The position numbers and the translations under genes were made by a program. Source: Pseudarthrobacter sp. (GTDB lineage Bacteria > Actinomycetota > Actinomycetes > Actinomycetales > Micrococcaceae). From it: 37,750 nt of DNA. A model generated the notes under the pieces. It saw only the letters and a list, made by a program, of their open reading frames with translations. It searched no databases and was not told the DNA's origin. The stretch spans positions 1 through 37,750 of the forward strand of contig JAPSJV010000025.1 of assembly GCA_031178005.1 (NCBI GenBank), in the 5' to 3' direction. This document shows, piece after piece, positions 8,372 to 17,179 of this stretch; positions within the stretch are counted from its first letter, which is position 1, and the number at the start of each line of letters is the position of its first letter.

Positions 8372-9126
8372 TCGACGTCCGGAACGTCTCCAAGAGCTAC
8401 GGCGGCCAGAAGGTCCTGGACGACGTCAGCTGCGAGATTCCCCGGGGCGGGATCACCTCGATCATCGGGCCCAACGGCGCCGGGAAATCGACGCTGCTCT
8501 CGCTGATCAGCCGCCTCCAGCCGCTCGAATCAGGCACCGTGACCGTGGCCGGGCTGGACGTTGCCGCCACCCCCAGCCGCGAACTGGCCCGTACCATGGC
8601 CATCCTGCGGCAGGAAAACCACCTCACCATGCGGCTCACCGTCCGGGACCTGGTGGCGTTCGGCCGCTTCCCGCACTCCGGCGGCCGGCCCACCGTGGAG
8701 GACCTCGCAGCGGTGGAAGAGGCAATCGGCCACCTGGACCTGACGTCCATGGCGGACAAGTTCGTGGACGAACTCTCCGGCGGCCAGCGGCAGCGCGCCT
8801 ACATTGCCATGGTGCTGGCCCAGGACACCGAGTACCTCCTCCTGGACGAGCCGCTCAACAACCTGGACATGAAGCACTCCGTGGAGATGATGCGGCTGCT
8901 CCGCCGGCTCGCGGACGACCTCGGCAAAACCATCGTCCTGGTGGTCCACGACATCAACTTCGCGTCCTGCTACTCGGACACCATCCTGGCCATGAAAAAC
9001 GGCCGGCTGGTGCACCAGGGCAGCCCGGCCCGGATCATGCAGCAGGCCATGCTCCACGACGTCTACGACATCAACATCCGCATCGAGGAGATCGACGGCA
9101 ACCGGATCGGCGTGTACTTCGCCTGA
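8368..9126 (+). CDS. siderophore ABC transporter ATP-binding protein
   Basis: A 252-residue ABC ATPase that drives iron-siderophore import. All catalytic motifs are intact: Walker A GPNGAGKST (34-42), Q-loop Gln82, signature LSGGQRQR (136-143), Walker B YLLLDEP (156-162) and switch His194. It closely resembles Bacillus YclP in the stretches LTVRDLVAFGRFPHS, EPLNNLDMKHSVEMM and HDINFASCYSD. This is the strongest reason for calling the operon YclQNOP-like. It is the last gene of the operon. Bases 9127-9269 to the next gene show no clear terminator. Confidence 0.95.
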   Translation: MIDVRNVSKSYGGQKVLDDVSCEIPRGGITSIIGPNGAGKSTLLSLISRLQPLESGTVTVAGLDVAATPSRELARTMAILRQENHLTMRLTVRDLVAFGRFPHSGGRPTVEDLAAVEEAIGHLDLTSMADKFVDELSGGQRQRAYIAMVLAQDTEYLLLDEPLNNLDMKHSVEMMRLLRRLADDLGKTIVLVVHDINFASCYSDTILAMKNGRLVHQGSPARIMQQAMLHDVYDINIRIEEIDGNRIGVYFA

Positions 9127-9269
9127 GGCTGAAAAGTGGCGAACATCATCTGAAGGCGCTCCTCACTCCGATAGCATGGATTGCACTATGGATGACCCTC
9201 CTTCACATATGCCCAGGCCCCTCGACTTTCTGACCGGTTCTCCGGTTATCACGGGAGAGGGGCGCCCGA

Positions 9270-10631
9270 ATGTATGAATGGATCATGCTGGGTATCGGCC
9301 TCGTTCTCACGGTCGGTACCGGATTCTTTGTAGCTTCCGAGTTTGCGCTGGTCAATCTGGACCGAAGCGAACTTGAGGCCCGGCAAAGCCGCGGCGAGAA
9401 GCACCTCGCGCCCACTATCAAGGCGCTCAAAATCACCTCAACGCATCTCTCCAGCGCGCAGCTCGGCATTACGTTGACCACGCTGCTGACGGGCTACACG
9501 TTTGAACCGGCCATCAGCAGCATGCTCCGGGGCCCTCTGCTCTCCACGGGACTGCCGGAAGCCGTTGTCCCCGGAATCGGCGCGGTGGTTGGTATCTTCC
9601 TTGCCACCGTTTTCTCCATGGTGATCGGTGAGCTTGTGCCCAAGAACTTTGCCTTGGCTTTGCCGCTGGCGACAGCGCGGGTGGTGGTCCCGTTCCAGAC
9701 GGTGTTCACCACCGTGTTCAAACCGGTAATCCTGCTGTTCAACAACACGGCAAACAAAATCATCCGATCTTTCGGCATTGAACCCAAGGAAGAGCTTTCC
9801 GGAGCCCGCAGTGCCGAGGAGCTTAGTTCCTTGGTCCGGCGCTCAGCGTTGGAAGGTTCGCTGGATCTGGACCATGCGGTCCTGCTGCACCGAACCCTGC
9901 GCTTCTCGGAACACTCGGCAGCAGATGTCATGACGCCGCGGGTCCGGATGGCCGCGGTGAACATCGACGAGACCGCGGATGACATCCTGAACCTCGCTGC
10001 GGCCACCGGCTATTCCCGTTTCCCCGTAATTGGCGAAGACCGGGACAACGTTCTGGGTGTAGTGCACGTCAAACAGGCCTTCGCGGTAACTCTTGACCAG
10101 CGCGGCGCGACAACAGCAGCCGCCCTTATGATTGATCCGCTCCGCGTTCCTGAGTCCATGGGCGTTGACACCCTGCTTCCCCTCCTGCGCAAGCAGGGCC
10201 TGCAAGTGGCCATCGTCTCTGACGAACACGGCGGAACCGCAGGCATCGTCACCCTCGAAGACCTCGTGGAAGAAATCGTCGGCGAACTCGAAGACGAACA
10301 CGACAGGGCACGTGTGGGTGTGGTCAGGACCGGCCGTTCCATCACTTTCGACGCTTCCCTGCGGCCGGACGAATTGCTGGACCGGACCGGCGTCGTAGTT
10401 CCGGACGGAGAGGAATACGACACCCTTGCCGGTTTTGTTACCGACCAACTGGACCGGATCCCTGAGCTTGGGGACGAAGTGGCTGTTGGTGGGGGCAGCC
10501 TGCGCGTAGAACGCGTCGTAGGTACCCACGTGGAGCGGTTGCGCTTCACGCCGGATGAGAGCGAGGAAGCTCCCAAGAGCTCCCACGACCGGATTGTCGA
10601 CAACCTCACGCAGGAGCTGACCCATGAGTGA
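9270..10631 (+). CDS. CNNM/CorC (DUF21-CBS) membrane protein, full length
   Basis: A 453-residue hemolysin-C/CorC-like protein of the CNNM family, implicated in Mg2+ (or Co2+) efflux and resistance. Residues about 1-190 form the DUF21 membrane domain (starting MYEWIMLGIGLVLTVGTGFF, with VIGELVPKNFAL). Residues about 205-340 hold a pair of CBS nucleotide-binding domains (MTPRVRMAAV, YSRFPVIGED, GIVTLEDLVEEIVGE). Residues about 350-435 form the CorC_HlyC domain (DEVAVGGGSLRVERV). The ATG at 9270 follows a purine-rich GGGAGAGGGG. It overlaps the next, shorter paralogue by 8 bp. Confidence 0.92.
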   Translation: MYEWIMLGIGLVLTVGTGFFVASEFALVNLDRSELEARQSRGEKHLAPTIKALKITSTHLSSAQLGITLTTLLTGYTFEPAISSMLRGPLLSTGLPEAVVPGIGAVVGIFLATVFSMVIGELVPKNFALALPLATARVVVPFQTVFTTVFKPVILLFNNTANKIIRSFGIEPKEELSGARSAEELSSLVRRSALEGSLDLDHAVLLHRTLRFSEHSAADVMTPRVRMAAVNIDETADDILNLAAATGYSRFPVIGEDRDNVLGVVHVKQAFAVTLDQRGATTAAALMIDPLRVPESMGVDTLLPLLRKQGLQVAIVSDEHGGTAGIVTLEDLVEEIVGELEDEHDRARVGVVRTGRSITFDASLRPDELLDRTGVVVPDGEEYDTLAGFVTDQLDRIPELGDEVAVGGGSLRVERVVGTHVERLRFTPDESEEAPKSSHDRIVDNLTQELTHE

Positions 10632-11664
10632 ATACCTTCCCGGCATCATCTGGCTGGTGGTTCTGCTGGTAGTCAACGCCTTCTTCGTGGGGGCTGAATT
10701 TGCGGTCATCTCCGCGCGCCGGTCCCAGATTGAACCCAAGGCGGAGGCGGGCAGCAAGGCGGCGAAAACCACCTTGTGGGCCATGGAACACGCAACGCTG
10801 ATGCTGGCCACAAGCCAGTTGGGCATCACGGTGTGCTCTTTGGTGATCCTGAACGTTTCCGAGCCCGCAATCCACCATCTGCTGGAGATCCCACTGGGGC
10901 TGACCTCGCTCTCCACGGAAGCGATCGGGGTTATTGCGTTCGTGACGGCGCTGCTGCTGGTGACCTTCCTGCACGTCGTCCTGGGTGAAATGGTCCCGAA
11001 AAACATCTCCTTCTCCGTTCCCACACGGGCCGCCCTGATTCTGGCGCCGCCCCTGGTGATGGTTTCCAAGGTGGTCAAGCCGGTCATTTGGACGCTAAAC
11101 GGGATTGCCAATTCCATCCTCCGGCTGTTTAAGGTCGAGCCCAAGGACGAAGCCACCAGCGCCTACACCCTGGACGAAGTTGCCAACATTGTGCAGCAGT
11201 CCACCCGCGATGGCATGCTCAGCGATACCACCGGCACGCTCACGGCCGCATTTGAATTCACGGCAAAGAAAGTAGCGGACGTTGAAGTGCCTATCGGCGA
11301 GATGGTGCTGCTCCCGGCATCTGCCACCCCGTCAGACATCCAGCGCGCCGTGGCCGAGCATGGCTTTTCCCGTTACATCCTTACCGACGGCGATGGCGAC
11401 CCTTCCGGCTACCTGCACCTCAAGGATGTTATGGACCTGACATCCGGTGAGAAGTTCACAACGCCGGTACCGACCAAAAGGATCCGCCGCCTTGCCTCTG
11501 CCTTCAGCGGAAGCGACCTCGAGGATGCGTTGGCCACGATGCGCCGCAGCGGCTCCCACGTGGCCCGGGTTTTCGATGCGGAGGGCACCACTACCGGTGT
11601 GCTGTTCCTCGAAGACATCATTGAGGAGCTTGTTGGCGAAGTAGAAGACGCCACCAGCGTCTAA
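10624..11664 (+). CDS. CNNM/CorC (DUF21-CBS) membrane protein, short paralogue
   Basis: A 346-residue paralogue of the preceding gene. It has the DUF21 membrane domain (about 1-195, with FLHVVLGEMVPKNISFSV) and two CBS domains (about 210-340). It stops right after FLEDIIEELVGEVEDA, so it lacks the C-terminal CorC_HlyC domain that the upstream gene carries. It overlaps that gene by 8 bp (ATGAGTGA), implying coupled translation and possibly a long/short heterodimer. Such pairs of CNNM genes are common in actinobacteria. The transported ion is not evident from the sequence. Confidence 0.9.
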   Translation: MSEYLPGIIWLVVLLVVNAFFVGAEFAVISARRSQIEPKAEAGSKAAKTTLWAMEHATLMLATSQLGITVCSLVILNVSEPAIHHLLEIPLGLTSLSTEAIGVIAFVTALLLVTFLHVVLGEMVPKNISFSVPTRAALILAPPLVMVSKVVKPVIWTLNGIANSILRLFKVEPKDEATSAYTLDEVANIVQQSTRDGMLSDTTGTLTAAFEFTAKKVADVEVPIGEMVLLPASATPSDIQRAVAEHGFSRYILTDGDGDPSGYLHLKDVMDLTSGEKFTTPVPTKRIRRLASAFSGSDLEDALATMRRSGSHVARVFDAEGTTTGVLFLEDIIEELVGEVEDATSV

Positions 11665-11714
11665 ACACGGGTGACCGCACCGCTTGAGTGGCGGCGTCGT
11701 GATTTGCTTGGGTC

Positions 11715-12242
11715 ATGAACACCGACGCCACCGCTGCTGATTCCCGTACCTTCCTGACGCTCGACGTCGATAGCGGCACCGTCCGATTCCGGAGGGCAAC
11801 CCTCGGTGATGTGGCAGGAATTGTGCGGCTGGTGGCGGAAGACCCGCTGGCTGCGGCACGCGAGGACCTGACGGACATGGCGCCCTACGAAGCGGCTTTC
11901 GCGGCAATCGACGCGGACCCGGGGCATTTGCTGGTGGTAGGGGAGCTGCACCCGGCCGACGGCGCGCATCCCACCCTGGTGGCGACGTTCCAGCTCAGTT
12001 TCCTCCCGGGCCTGTCCCGAAAAGGCAGCCTGCGTTCCCAGATCGAGGCGGTGCGCGTCTCGGACAGCCTCCGCGGCCAAGGTGTGGGCCAGGAAATGGT
12101 GCGGTGGGCTATCGATGAGTCCCGGCGTCGTGGTTGCCGCCTGATCCAGCTGACCACGGACAAATCCCGCCAGGACGCACACCGGTTCTACGAACGGTTG
12201 GGCTTCGTCGCCAGCCACGAGGGCATGAAGCTGCGCCTCTGA
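11715..12242 (+). CDS. GNAT-family N-acetyltransferase
   Basis: A 175-residue acetyl-CoA-dependent transferase. The acetyl-CoA binding motif A is seen as AVRVSDSLRGQGVGQEMV, and the C-terminal motif B as AHRFYERLGFVASHEGMKL. The extra 20 residues before VRFRRATLGDVAGI are low complexity. The ATG is not preceded by a strong SD site. The substrate is unknown. The gene stands alone, and its stop is 7 bp from the stop of the convergent sugar-porter gene. Confidence 0.88.
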   Translation: MNTDATAADSRTFLTLDVDSGTVRFRRATLGDVAGIVRLVAEDPLAAAREDLTDMAPYEAAFAAIDADPGHLLVVGELHPADGAHPTLVATFQLSFLPGLSRKGSLRSQIEAVRVSDSLRGQGVGQEMVRWAIDESRRRGCRLIQLTTDKSRQDAHRFYERLGFVASHEGMKLRL

Positions 12243-12249
12243 ACCCGGT

Positions 12250-13689
12250 TTAGCGCTTGGCCGCACCCTTCGGTACAAACAGTGTTTCCGCCTGCTCCAG
12301 GGACATTCCGTTGGTCTCCGGGACCTTGAACATCACGAAGAAGAACGACGCCGCCGCAAACAGCGCGTACATGGCGTAGGTGAGCGGCAGTGACGCCGCA
12401 GCCATCACGGGGAAGCTCAGGGTGATGGCGAAGTTGGCGATCCACTGCGCGGCCGCGGCCAGGCCCAGCGCCCGGGCACGGATCCGGGAGGGGAAGATCT
12501 CGCCCAGCAGCACCCACACCAGCGGGCCCCATGAGGCGCCGAAGCTGATGACAAACACGTTGGCGGCCACCAGGGCCACGGGAGCCCAGGCGCCTGGCAG
12601 CGAGATGTCGGACCCCGAGCCAACGGCCTGGGAAAATGCCACAGCCATCACGCCGAGGGACACGGCCATGCCGATCGAGCCGGTCAGCAGGATGGGGCGC
12701 CGGCCGATCCGATCCACCAGGGCGATGGCCACCAGGGTTACCAGGATGTTGGTGACGGACGTGGCGACGGAGATGGTGAGGGAGTCGCTTTCCTGGAAAC
12801 CAACGGCCTTCCACAGCGTGGTGGAGTAGTAGAAAATCACGTTGATGCCGACGAACTGCTGGAGCACGGACAGCGTGATGCCGATCCAGACGACGCCCTG
12901 CAGGCCAAAGGTCTTGCCGCGCAGCGAACCTTCCTTGCCGGCGATCTTGTCCATCTCGATGGCGTCGCGGATTTCCCGGATATGGCGGTCGGTATCCTCG
13001 GCGGGAGCGATTGAGTCGAACACCTTCCGCGCCTCATCCTCCTTGCCTTGGAACACCAGGAAGCGGGGCGATTCCGGCAAGGTGAAGGCAATCCACCCAT
13101 AGACGACGGCGGGAACGGCGGCTGCGAGGAACATCCACCGCCATGCCTCAATGCCCAGCCAGAACGGCTGGTCAGCGCCGGAAGCTCCGTTGGCAAACAG
13201 GGCATCCGACAGCAGCGCGGCGAAAATACCGGTGGTGATGGCGAGCTGCTGCAGGGACGCCAGCCGGCCGCGGACCTGCCGGGGCGAGATCTCCGAAATG
13301 TACGCCGGTGCGATCACGGATGCCAGGCCGATGCCGAGTCCGCCCACCAGGCGCCAGAAGATCAGGTCCCAGACGCCGAAGGCGAAGCCGGTGCCGATCG
13401 CACTGACCAGGAAGAGAAAAGCCCCGAGCTTCATGGCGGGGATCCGGCCGTAGCGGTCCGCCACCTTGCCTGCCAGGTAGGCACCGGCGGCGCAACCGAG
13501 CAGGGCCACCGCCACGGCGAATCCGGTCACCGCCTCGGACAGCGCAAACTCATCCCGGATTGCGTCGACGGCGCCGTTGACCACCGAGGAATCGAAGCCG
13601 AAGAGGAACCCGCCGACCGCCCCTGCAAGAGCCAGCCAGATTACCCGCTTCGGGATCTTGGTGGAAAGTTGCCCTGCGGCGGTGGTCAT
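12250..13689 (-). CDS. sugar porter (MFS) transporter
   Basis: A 479-residue proton-linked sugar transporter of the sugar-porter subfamily of MFS, with twelve predicted membrane helices. Family signatures are present in order: GFLFGFDSSVVNGA in helix 1, DRYGRIPAM in loop 2-3, RLVGGLGIGLASVIAPAYISE, the PESPRFL motif after helix 6, QQFVGINVIFYYS in helix 7, DRIGRRP in loop 8-9 and VPETNG at the C-terminus. It resembles xylose/glucose symporters, but the sugar cannot be fixed. A TTGACT-like -35 lies at 13769-13764 on the minus strand, but I see no well-spaced -10. It converges with the GNAT gene. Confidence 0.92.
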   Translation of the reverse strand: MTTAAGQLSTKIPKRVIWLALAGAVGGFLFGFDSSVVNGAVDAIRDEFALSEAVTGFAVAVALLGCAAGAYLAGKVADRYGRIPAMKLGAFLFLVSAIGTGFAFGVWDLIFWRLVGGLGIGLASVIAPAYISEISPRQVRGRLASLQQLAITTGIFAALLSDALFANGASGADQPFWLGIEAWRWMFLAAAVPAVVYGWIAFTLPESPRFLVFQGKEDEARKVFDSIAPAEDTDRHIREIRDAIEMDKIAGKEGSLRGKTFGLQGVVWIGITLSVLQQFVGINVIFYYSTTLWKAVGFQESDSLTISVATSVTNILVTLVAIALVDRIGRRPILLTGSIGMAVSLGVMAVAFSQAVGSGSDISLPGAWAPVALVAANVFVISFGASWGPLVWVLLGEIFPSRIRARALGLAAAAQWIANFAITLSFPVMAAASLPLTYAMYALFAAASFFFVMFKVPETNGMSLEQAETLFVPKGAAKR

Positions 13690-13823
13690 AACGCTCCTCG
13701 GTGTAAGCCAGATGGGGGCCCGTCAGGGCGTCCCCAGTCTTACACCAACCGCGGGGCGGCTTAAGTCAAAAGCCCGGAAATGAGACGAACTGTACATTTT
13801 CGGGACCTTCCGCGGCTGCCTGC

Positions 13824-14321
13824 TCAGCGCTCCACCAGGATTCCGTCCGGATCGCACCAGATCATGGCACCGGGACGGATGCGGACGCCGTCCAGGTCCA
13901 GTTCAACATCCATTTCTCCGGCGCCTGCCTTGCTGCTCTTGCGCGGGTTGCTGCCCAGCGCCTTGACGCCCAGATCCAGTCCGGCGATCGCCTCGCGGTC
14001 CCGGATCGCGCCGTTAATAACGACGCCGGCCCAACCGTTGGCCACGGCACTCGCCGCGATCAGGTCCCCCATGAGGGCCGTGCGCAGCGATCCGCCGCCG
14101 TCCACCACCAGGACCGCGCCGTCGCCAGGCGTGGCCAGGGTCGATTTCACCAGGGCGTTGTCCTCCAGGCAGCGGATGGTGCGGACGGGTCCGCTGAAGT
14201 GCGTCCGGCCGCCGAGGTCCTGGAATTGCAGGGAGACCGAGTCCAGTTCCTCGCCGCGTTCGTCGTAAAGATCCGCGGTGTTGACGTCCTGCGGAAGCGG
14301 GGCGATATTGGGTTCAGCCAT
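13824..14321 (-). CDS. RraA-family protein
   Basis: A 165-residue member of the RraA family: regulator of RNase E activity in E. coli, and 4-hydroxy-4-methyl-2-oxoglutarate/oxaloacetate aldolase-like in other members. The frame is open further upstream, but the ATG at 14321 (MAEPNIAPLPQDVNTADLYD) matches the family N-terminus and has an AGGAG site. Visible motifs are VVDGGGSLRTALMGD (72-86) and the active-site region NGWAGVVINGAIRDREAI (95-112), with the conserved R107 and D108. The C-terminus DPDGILVER is typical. The gene is divergent from the MFS gene. Whether it acts as an aldolase or on RNase E cannot be decided here. Confidence 0.9.
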   Translation of the reverse strand: MAEPNIAPLPQDVNTADLYDERGEELDSVSLQFQDLGGRTHFSGPVRTIRCLEDNALVKSTLATPGDGAVLVVDGGGSLRTALMGDLIAASAVANGWAGVVINGAIRDREAIAGLDLGVKALGSNPRKSSKAGAGEMDVELDLDGVRIRPGAMIWCDPDGILVER

Positions 14322-14418
14322 GGAAACTCCTGTTGTTGAAACCGGATGAAAATGGGTGGTGCCGAGATGCCCCACGATAGTCTGTTTGCACATCCGAAAC
14401 CGTTCTGGGGAGCCAGTA

Positions 14419-15708
14419 GTGAGCCTGTCCGATTCGCCCGCTTCGGCGCAAGACCCCGGCGCTGTGCCGTCGGGAGGCCCCTCTGTTCTGGATGAACCCA
14501 CCGTCAAGGTCACGCCCCGCTGGATCACCGGCTTGGTGCTGGTCAACGTGGGCATCAACGCAGCCTTTTTCGGGCCCATCAACGTGTTCATCGGCCAGCA
14601 GGCCATCGGCATCGATCCGGCCAACAAGGAAGCCATTCTTTCCTTGGTGACCGGCTGCGGCGCGGCCGTCTCGCTGGTGGCCAATCCCTTGTTCGGTGCC
14701 CTCTCGGACCGAACCGTATCCGGCTTCGGCCGCCGCGCGCCCTGGGTCCTGGCCGGGGCCGTGCTGGCAACGGCCGCCCTCCTGGCGATGTCCGGGGCCG
14801 GCGCCGTGGCCCTGATGGTGCTGTTCTGGTGCCTGGTGCAGCTGGGTGCGAACGCAGCCTATGCCTCCATCACCGCAGCCGTCCCGGACCGCGTTCCGGT
14901 TCTCCAGCGCGGCGGTGTGGGCGGACTCGCCGCCATGGGGCAAACGGCGGGAATCCTGCTGGGAGCCGTGTTCGGCGCCGTGGTCAGCGGGAACTACATG
15001 GTGGGGTACTGGCTGTGTGCCGGCGCTCTCTTGTTTTCCGTGCTGCCGTACCTGTTCCACCGGAACGATCCGCCGCTGCCCCGGGAAGCCCGCGAGCCGT
15101 TCCACCTGGCCACGTTCGCCCGCGGATTCTGGATCAGCCCGGTGCGCTACCCCGATTTCGCCTGGGCCTGGCTGACCCGCTTCCTGGTCAACGTGGGAAA
15201 CCAGATGACCATTGTGTACCTGCTGTTCTTCCTGCGTGACGTGATCAAACACGACGATCCGGCGCTGGGCGTCCTCATCCTGACCGGGATTTACGCAGTG
15301 ATGGTGATGGTGACGGCGGTGCTGGCCGGCCCCTGGAGCGACCGCACCGGCAAGCGCAAACCGTTCGTGATCGGTTCCTCTGCCACGATCGCCTGCGCCG
15401 GCCTGATCATGGCGTTCTTCCCGGTCTGGACGGGGGCACTGGTGGGCGCGGCCGTGCTGGGCATCGGGTTCGGCGCCTACCTCGCCGTCGACTTCGCGCT
15501 GCTCACCCAGGTCCTCCCGCACGCCATCAGCCGCGGCAAGGACATGGGCGTGATCAACGTGGCCAACTCACTGCCGCAGGTTTTCGCTCCAATGCTGGCG
15601 TTCCTGTCCATCACCTTCCTGGGCGGTTACGTCACGCTCTTTACGACGGCGGCAGTGATTGGTCTGTTGGGTGCCGTGTTCGTGGTGAAGATCAAGTCGG
15701 TCGCCTAG
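14419..15708 (+). CDS. MFS transporter
   Basis: A 429-residue major facilitator with twelve predicted membrane segments. The frame is open from 14356, but the GTG at 14419 has a GGGGAG site six bases upstream and is preferred. The first 30 residues are hydrophilic and poor in structure. The loop 2-3 motif is FGALSDRTVSGFGRRAPW and the mirrored loop 8-9 motif is GPWSDRTGKRKPFVI, which resembles the glycoside-cation and sucrose-transporter-like branch of MFS. The substrate is unknown. It is divergent from rraA, with 97 bp between the two starts. Confidence 0.85.
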   Translation: MSLSDSPASAQDPGAVPSGGPSVLDEPTVKVTPRWITGLVLVNVGINAAFFGPINVFIGQQAIGIDPANKEAILSLVTGCGAAVSLVANPLFGALSDRTVSGFGRRAPWVLAGAVLATAALLAMSGAGAVALMVLFWCLVQLGANAAYASITAAVPDRVPVLQRGGVGGLAAMGQTAGILLGAVFGAVVSGNYMVGYWLCAGALLFSVLPYLFHRNDPPLPREAREPFHLATFARGFWISPVRYPDFAWAWLTRFLVNVGNQMTIVYLLFFLRDVIKHDDPALGVLILTGIYAVMVMVTAVLAGPWSDRTGKRKPFVIGSSATIACAGLIMAFFPVWTGALVGAAVLGIGFGAYLAVDFALLTQVLPHAISRGKDMGVINVANSLPQVFAPMLAFLSITFLGGYVTLFTTAAVIGLLGAVFVVKIKSVA

Positions 15709-15783
15709 CCTCCCAGGCACGCGGCGTTGCCGTTAAAGAGCCGTAACAGGTCTAGACCACCAGCGAATAAAACAGCTTATATG

Positions 15784-15799
15784 CGTGATCTGAATCACA
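15784..15799. promoter_or_regulatory. CRP/GlxR-type binding site upstream of malic enzyme
   Basis: CGTGATCTGAATCACA has the exact GTGA-N6-TCAC spacing of cAMP-receptor-protein sites (the recalled consensus is TGTGA-N6-TCACA). It lies about 135 bp upstream of the malic enzyme start and 75 bp after the MFS gene. Its position suits activation or repression of malic enzyme by a Crp/GlxR homologue. No such regulator gene is in this window. Confidence 0.6.
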
Positions 15800-15934
15800 A
15801 ATAGACGGGAATGGCGCTTAACTGGTCCAGTCCGCCGGTCCCAGTTGTCTAGCATGGCAGCAACCGCCGGAGCTTCCTGCTCCGACGCAACTACACACCC
15901 TGCGCCATGTGGCCAGCCCCAAGGAGACAACGAC

Positions 15935-17131
15935 GTGTCCATTCAGACCATTGACCAGCAGGATCAATCCGCCGTCGCAGCACTGACGGAACAGGAAATC
16001 TTCGAGGCCCACCTGGGTGGAAAGCTCTCCGTTACCAGCACCGTTCCGCTGTCCAACAAGCGTGACCTCTCCATTGCCTATACACCCGGCGTGGCAGAGG
16101 TCAGCCGTGCCATCGCCGCCAATCCGGAGCTCGCAAAGACGCACACCTGGGCCCAGCGCCTGGTGGTTGTGGTCAGTGACGGAACCGCCGTCCTGGGACT
16201 GGGCAACATCGGTGCCAGCGCATCGCTGCCCGTCATGGAGGGAAAGTCGGCCCTGTTCAAGACCTTCGGCGAGCTCGATTCCATCCCGCTGGTCATCAAC
16301 ACCACCGACGTCGACGAGATCATCGAGACACTGGTCCGCCTGCGCCCCAGCTTCGGTGCGGTCAACCTTGAGGACATCTCGGCCCCGCGCTGCTTCGAGC
16401 TGGAGGACCGGCTCATCGAGGCCCTCGACTGCCCAGTGATGCACGACGACCAGCACGGCACGGCCGTCGTGGTCCTGGCCGCACTCACCAACGCCGCGAA
16501 GGTCACCGGCCGTGAGCTTGCCGGCCTGAAGGTTGTTGTCTCCGGCGCCGGAGCCGCGGGCATCGCCGTCGCCGAGATCCTGCTGGCGGCCGGCATTGGC
16601 GACGTCGTCCTGCTGGATTCCCGCGGCGTCATCAACAGCACCCGAGAGGACCTGTCGAGGGACAGCACCAGCAAGAAGGCGGACATCGCCGGCCGCAGCA
16701 ACCCGCGGGGTGTATCCGGCGGGCCTGCCGAAGCCCTTGCCGGCGCCGACGTCTTCGTCGGCGTCTCCTCCTCGAAGCTGGCGGAAGAGCACCTGGCGCT
16801 GATGAACGAGAATTCCATCGTGTTCGCGCTGTCCAACCCGGACCCGGAAGTCCTGCCCGAGGTAGCCCTCAAGTACGCCGCGGTAGTGGCAACCGGCCGC
16901 AGCGACTTCCCGAACCAGATCAACAACGTCCTGGCGTTCCCGGGCATCTTCCGCGGCGCTTTGGACGCCGGTGCCCGCCGCATCACCCCGGCCATGAAGA
17001 TGGCGGCAGCCCGGGCCATCGCAGAACTGGCCGAGGCTGACCTCTCCGCCGACTACATCGTCCCCAGCCCGCTGGACCCGCGGGTTGCTCCGGCTGTTAC
17101 GGCAGCGGTGGCGGCAGCCGTCGTCGAATAG
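15935..17131 (+). CDS. NAD(P)-dependent malic enzyme
   Basis: A 398-residue bacterial short-form malic enzyme, converting malate to pyruvate and CO2 with reduction of NAD(P). The frame is open from 15845, but the GTG at 15935 has a perfect AAGGAG eight bases upstream. Catalytic Tyr49 (IAYTPGVAEV) and Lys104 (LPVMEGKSALFK) are present. Metal ligands are in NLEDI (E146, D147) and HDDQHGTA (D171/D172). The Rossmann motif is GAGAAGIA (204-211), followed by SNPDPE and NNVLAFPGIFRGALD. It is of normal length with no phosphotransacetylase fusion. It stands alone. A CRP-type site upstream suggests cAMP-linked control at the pyruvate node. Confidence 0.94.
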   Translation: MSIQTIDQQDQSAVAALTEQEIFEAHLGGKLSVTSTVPLSNKRDLSIAYTPGVAEVSRAIAANPELAKTHTWAQRLVVVVSDGTAVLGLGNIGASASLPVMEGKSALFKTFGELDSIPLVINTTDVDEIIETLVRLRPSFGAVNLEDISAPRCFELEDRLIEALDCPVMHDDQHGTAVVVLAALTNAAKVTGRELAGLKVVVSGAGAAGIAVAEILLAAGIGDVVLLDSRGVINSTREDLSRDSTSKKADIAGRSNPRGVSGGPAEALAGADVFVGVSSSKLAEEHLALMNENSIVFALSNPDPEVLPEVALKYAAVVATGRSDFPNQINNVLAFPGIFRGALDAGARRITPAMKMAAARAIAELAEADLSADYIVPSPLDPRVAPAVTAAVAAAVVE

Positions 17132-17171
17132 GTCTTAGAGGTACGACGGCGGCACCCGCCGCCAACCTAGA
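17132..17171 (+). terminator. possible hairpin terminator after malic enzyme
   Basis: The bases just after the stop can fold. GTCTTAGAGGT pairs imperfectly with AACCTAGAC around an inner GGCGG/CCGCC stem. The stem has bulges and lacks a T-tract, and it also lies directly before the next gene, so the call is weak. Confidence 0.3.
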
Positions 17172-17179
17172 CTGGGACC

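Noticed and set aside
9233..9246. short ACCGG-TTCT-CCGGT repeat before the CNNM gene, considered as part of a Mg2+ riboswitch
   Set aside because: The 5-bp arms are too short and the 143-bp leader shows no M-box features.
13737..13769. promoter of the sugar porter (TTGACT -35)
   Set aside because: The nearest -10-like hexamers are 19 or 21 bp away, so the spacing is poor; it is mentioned in the gene entry only.
14314..15522. 402-residue open frame on the minus strand
   Set aside because: It is antisense to the MFS transporter and rich in His, Gln and Gly with no recognisable domain.
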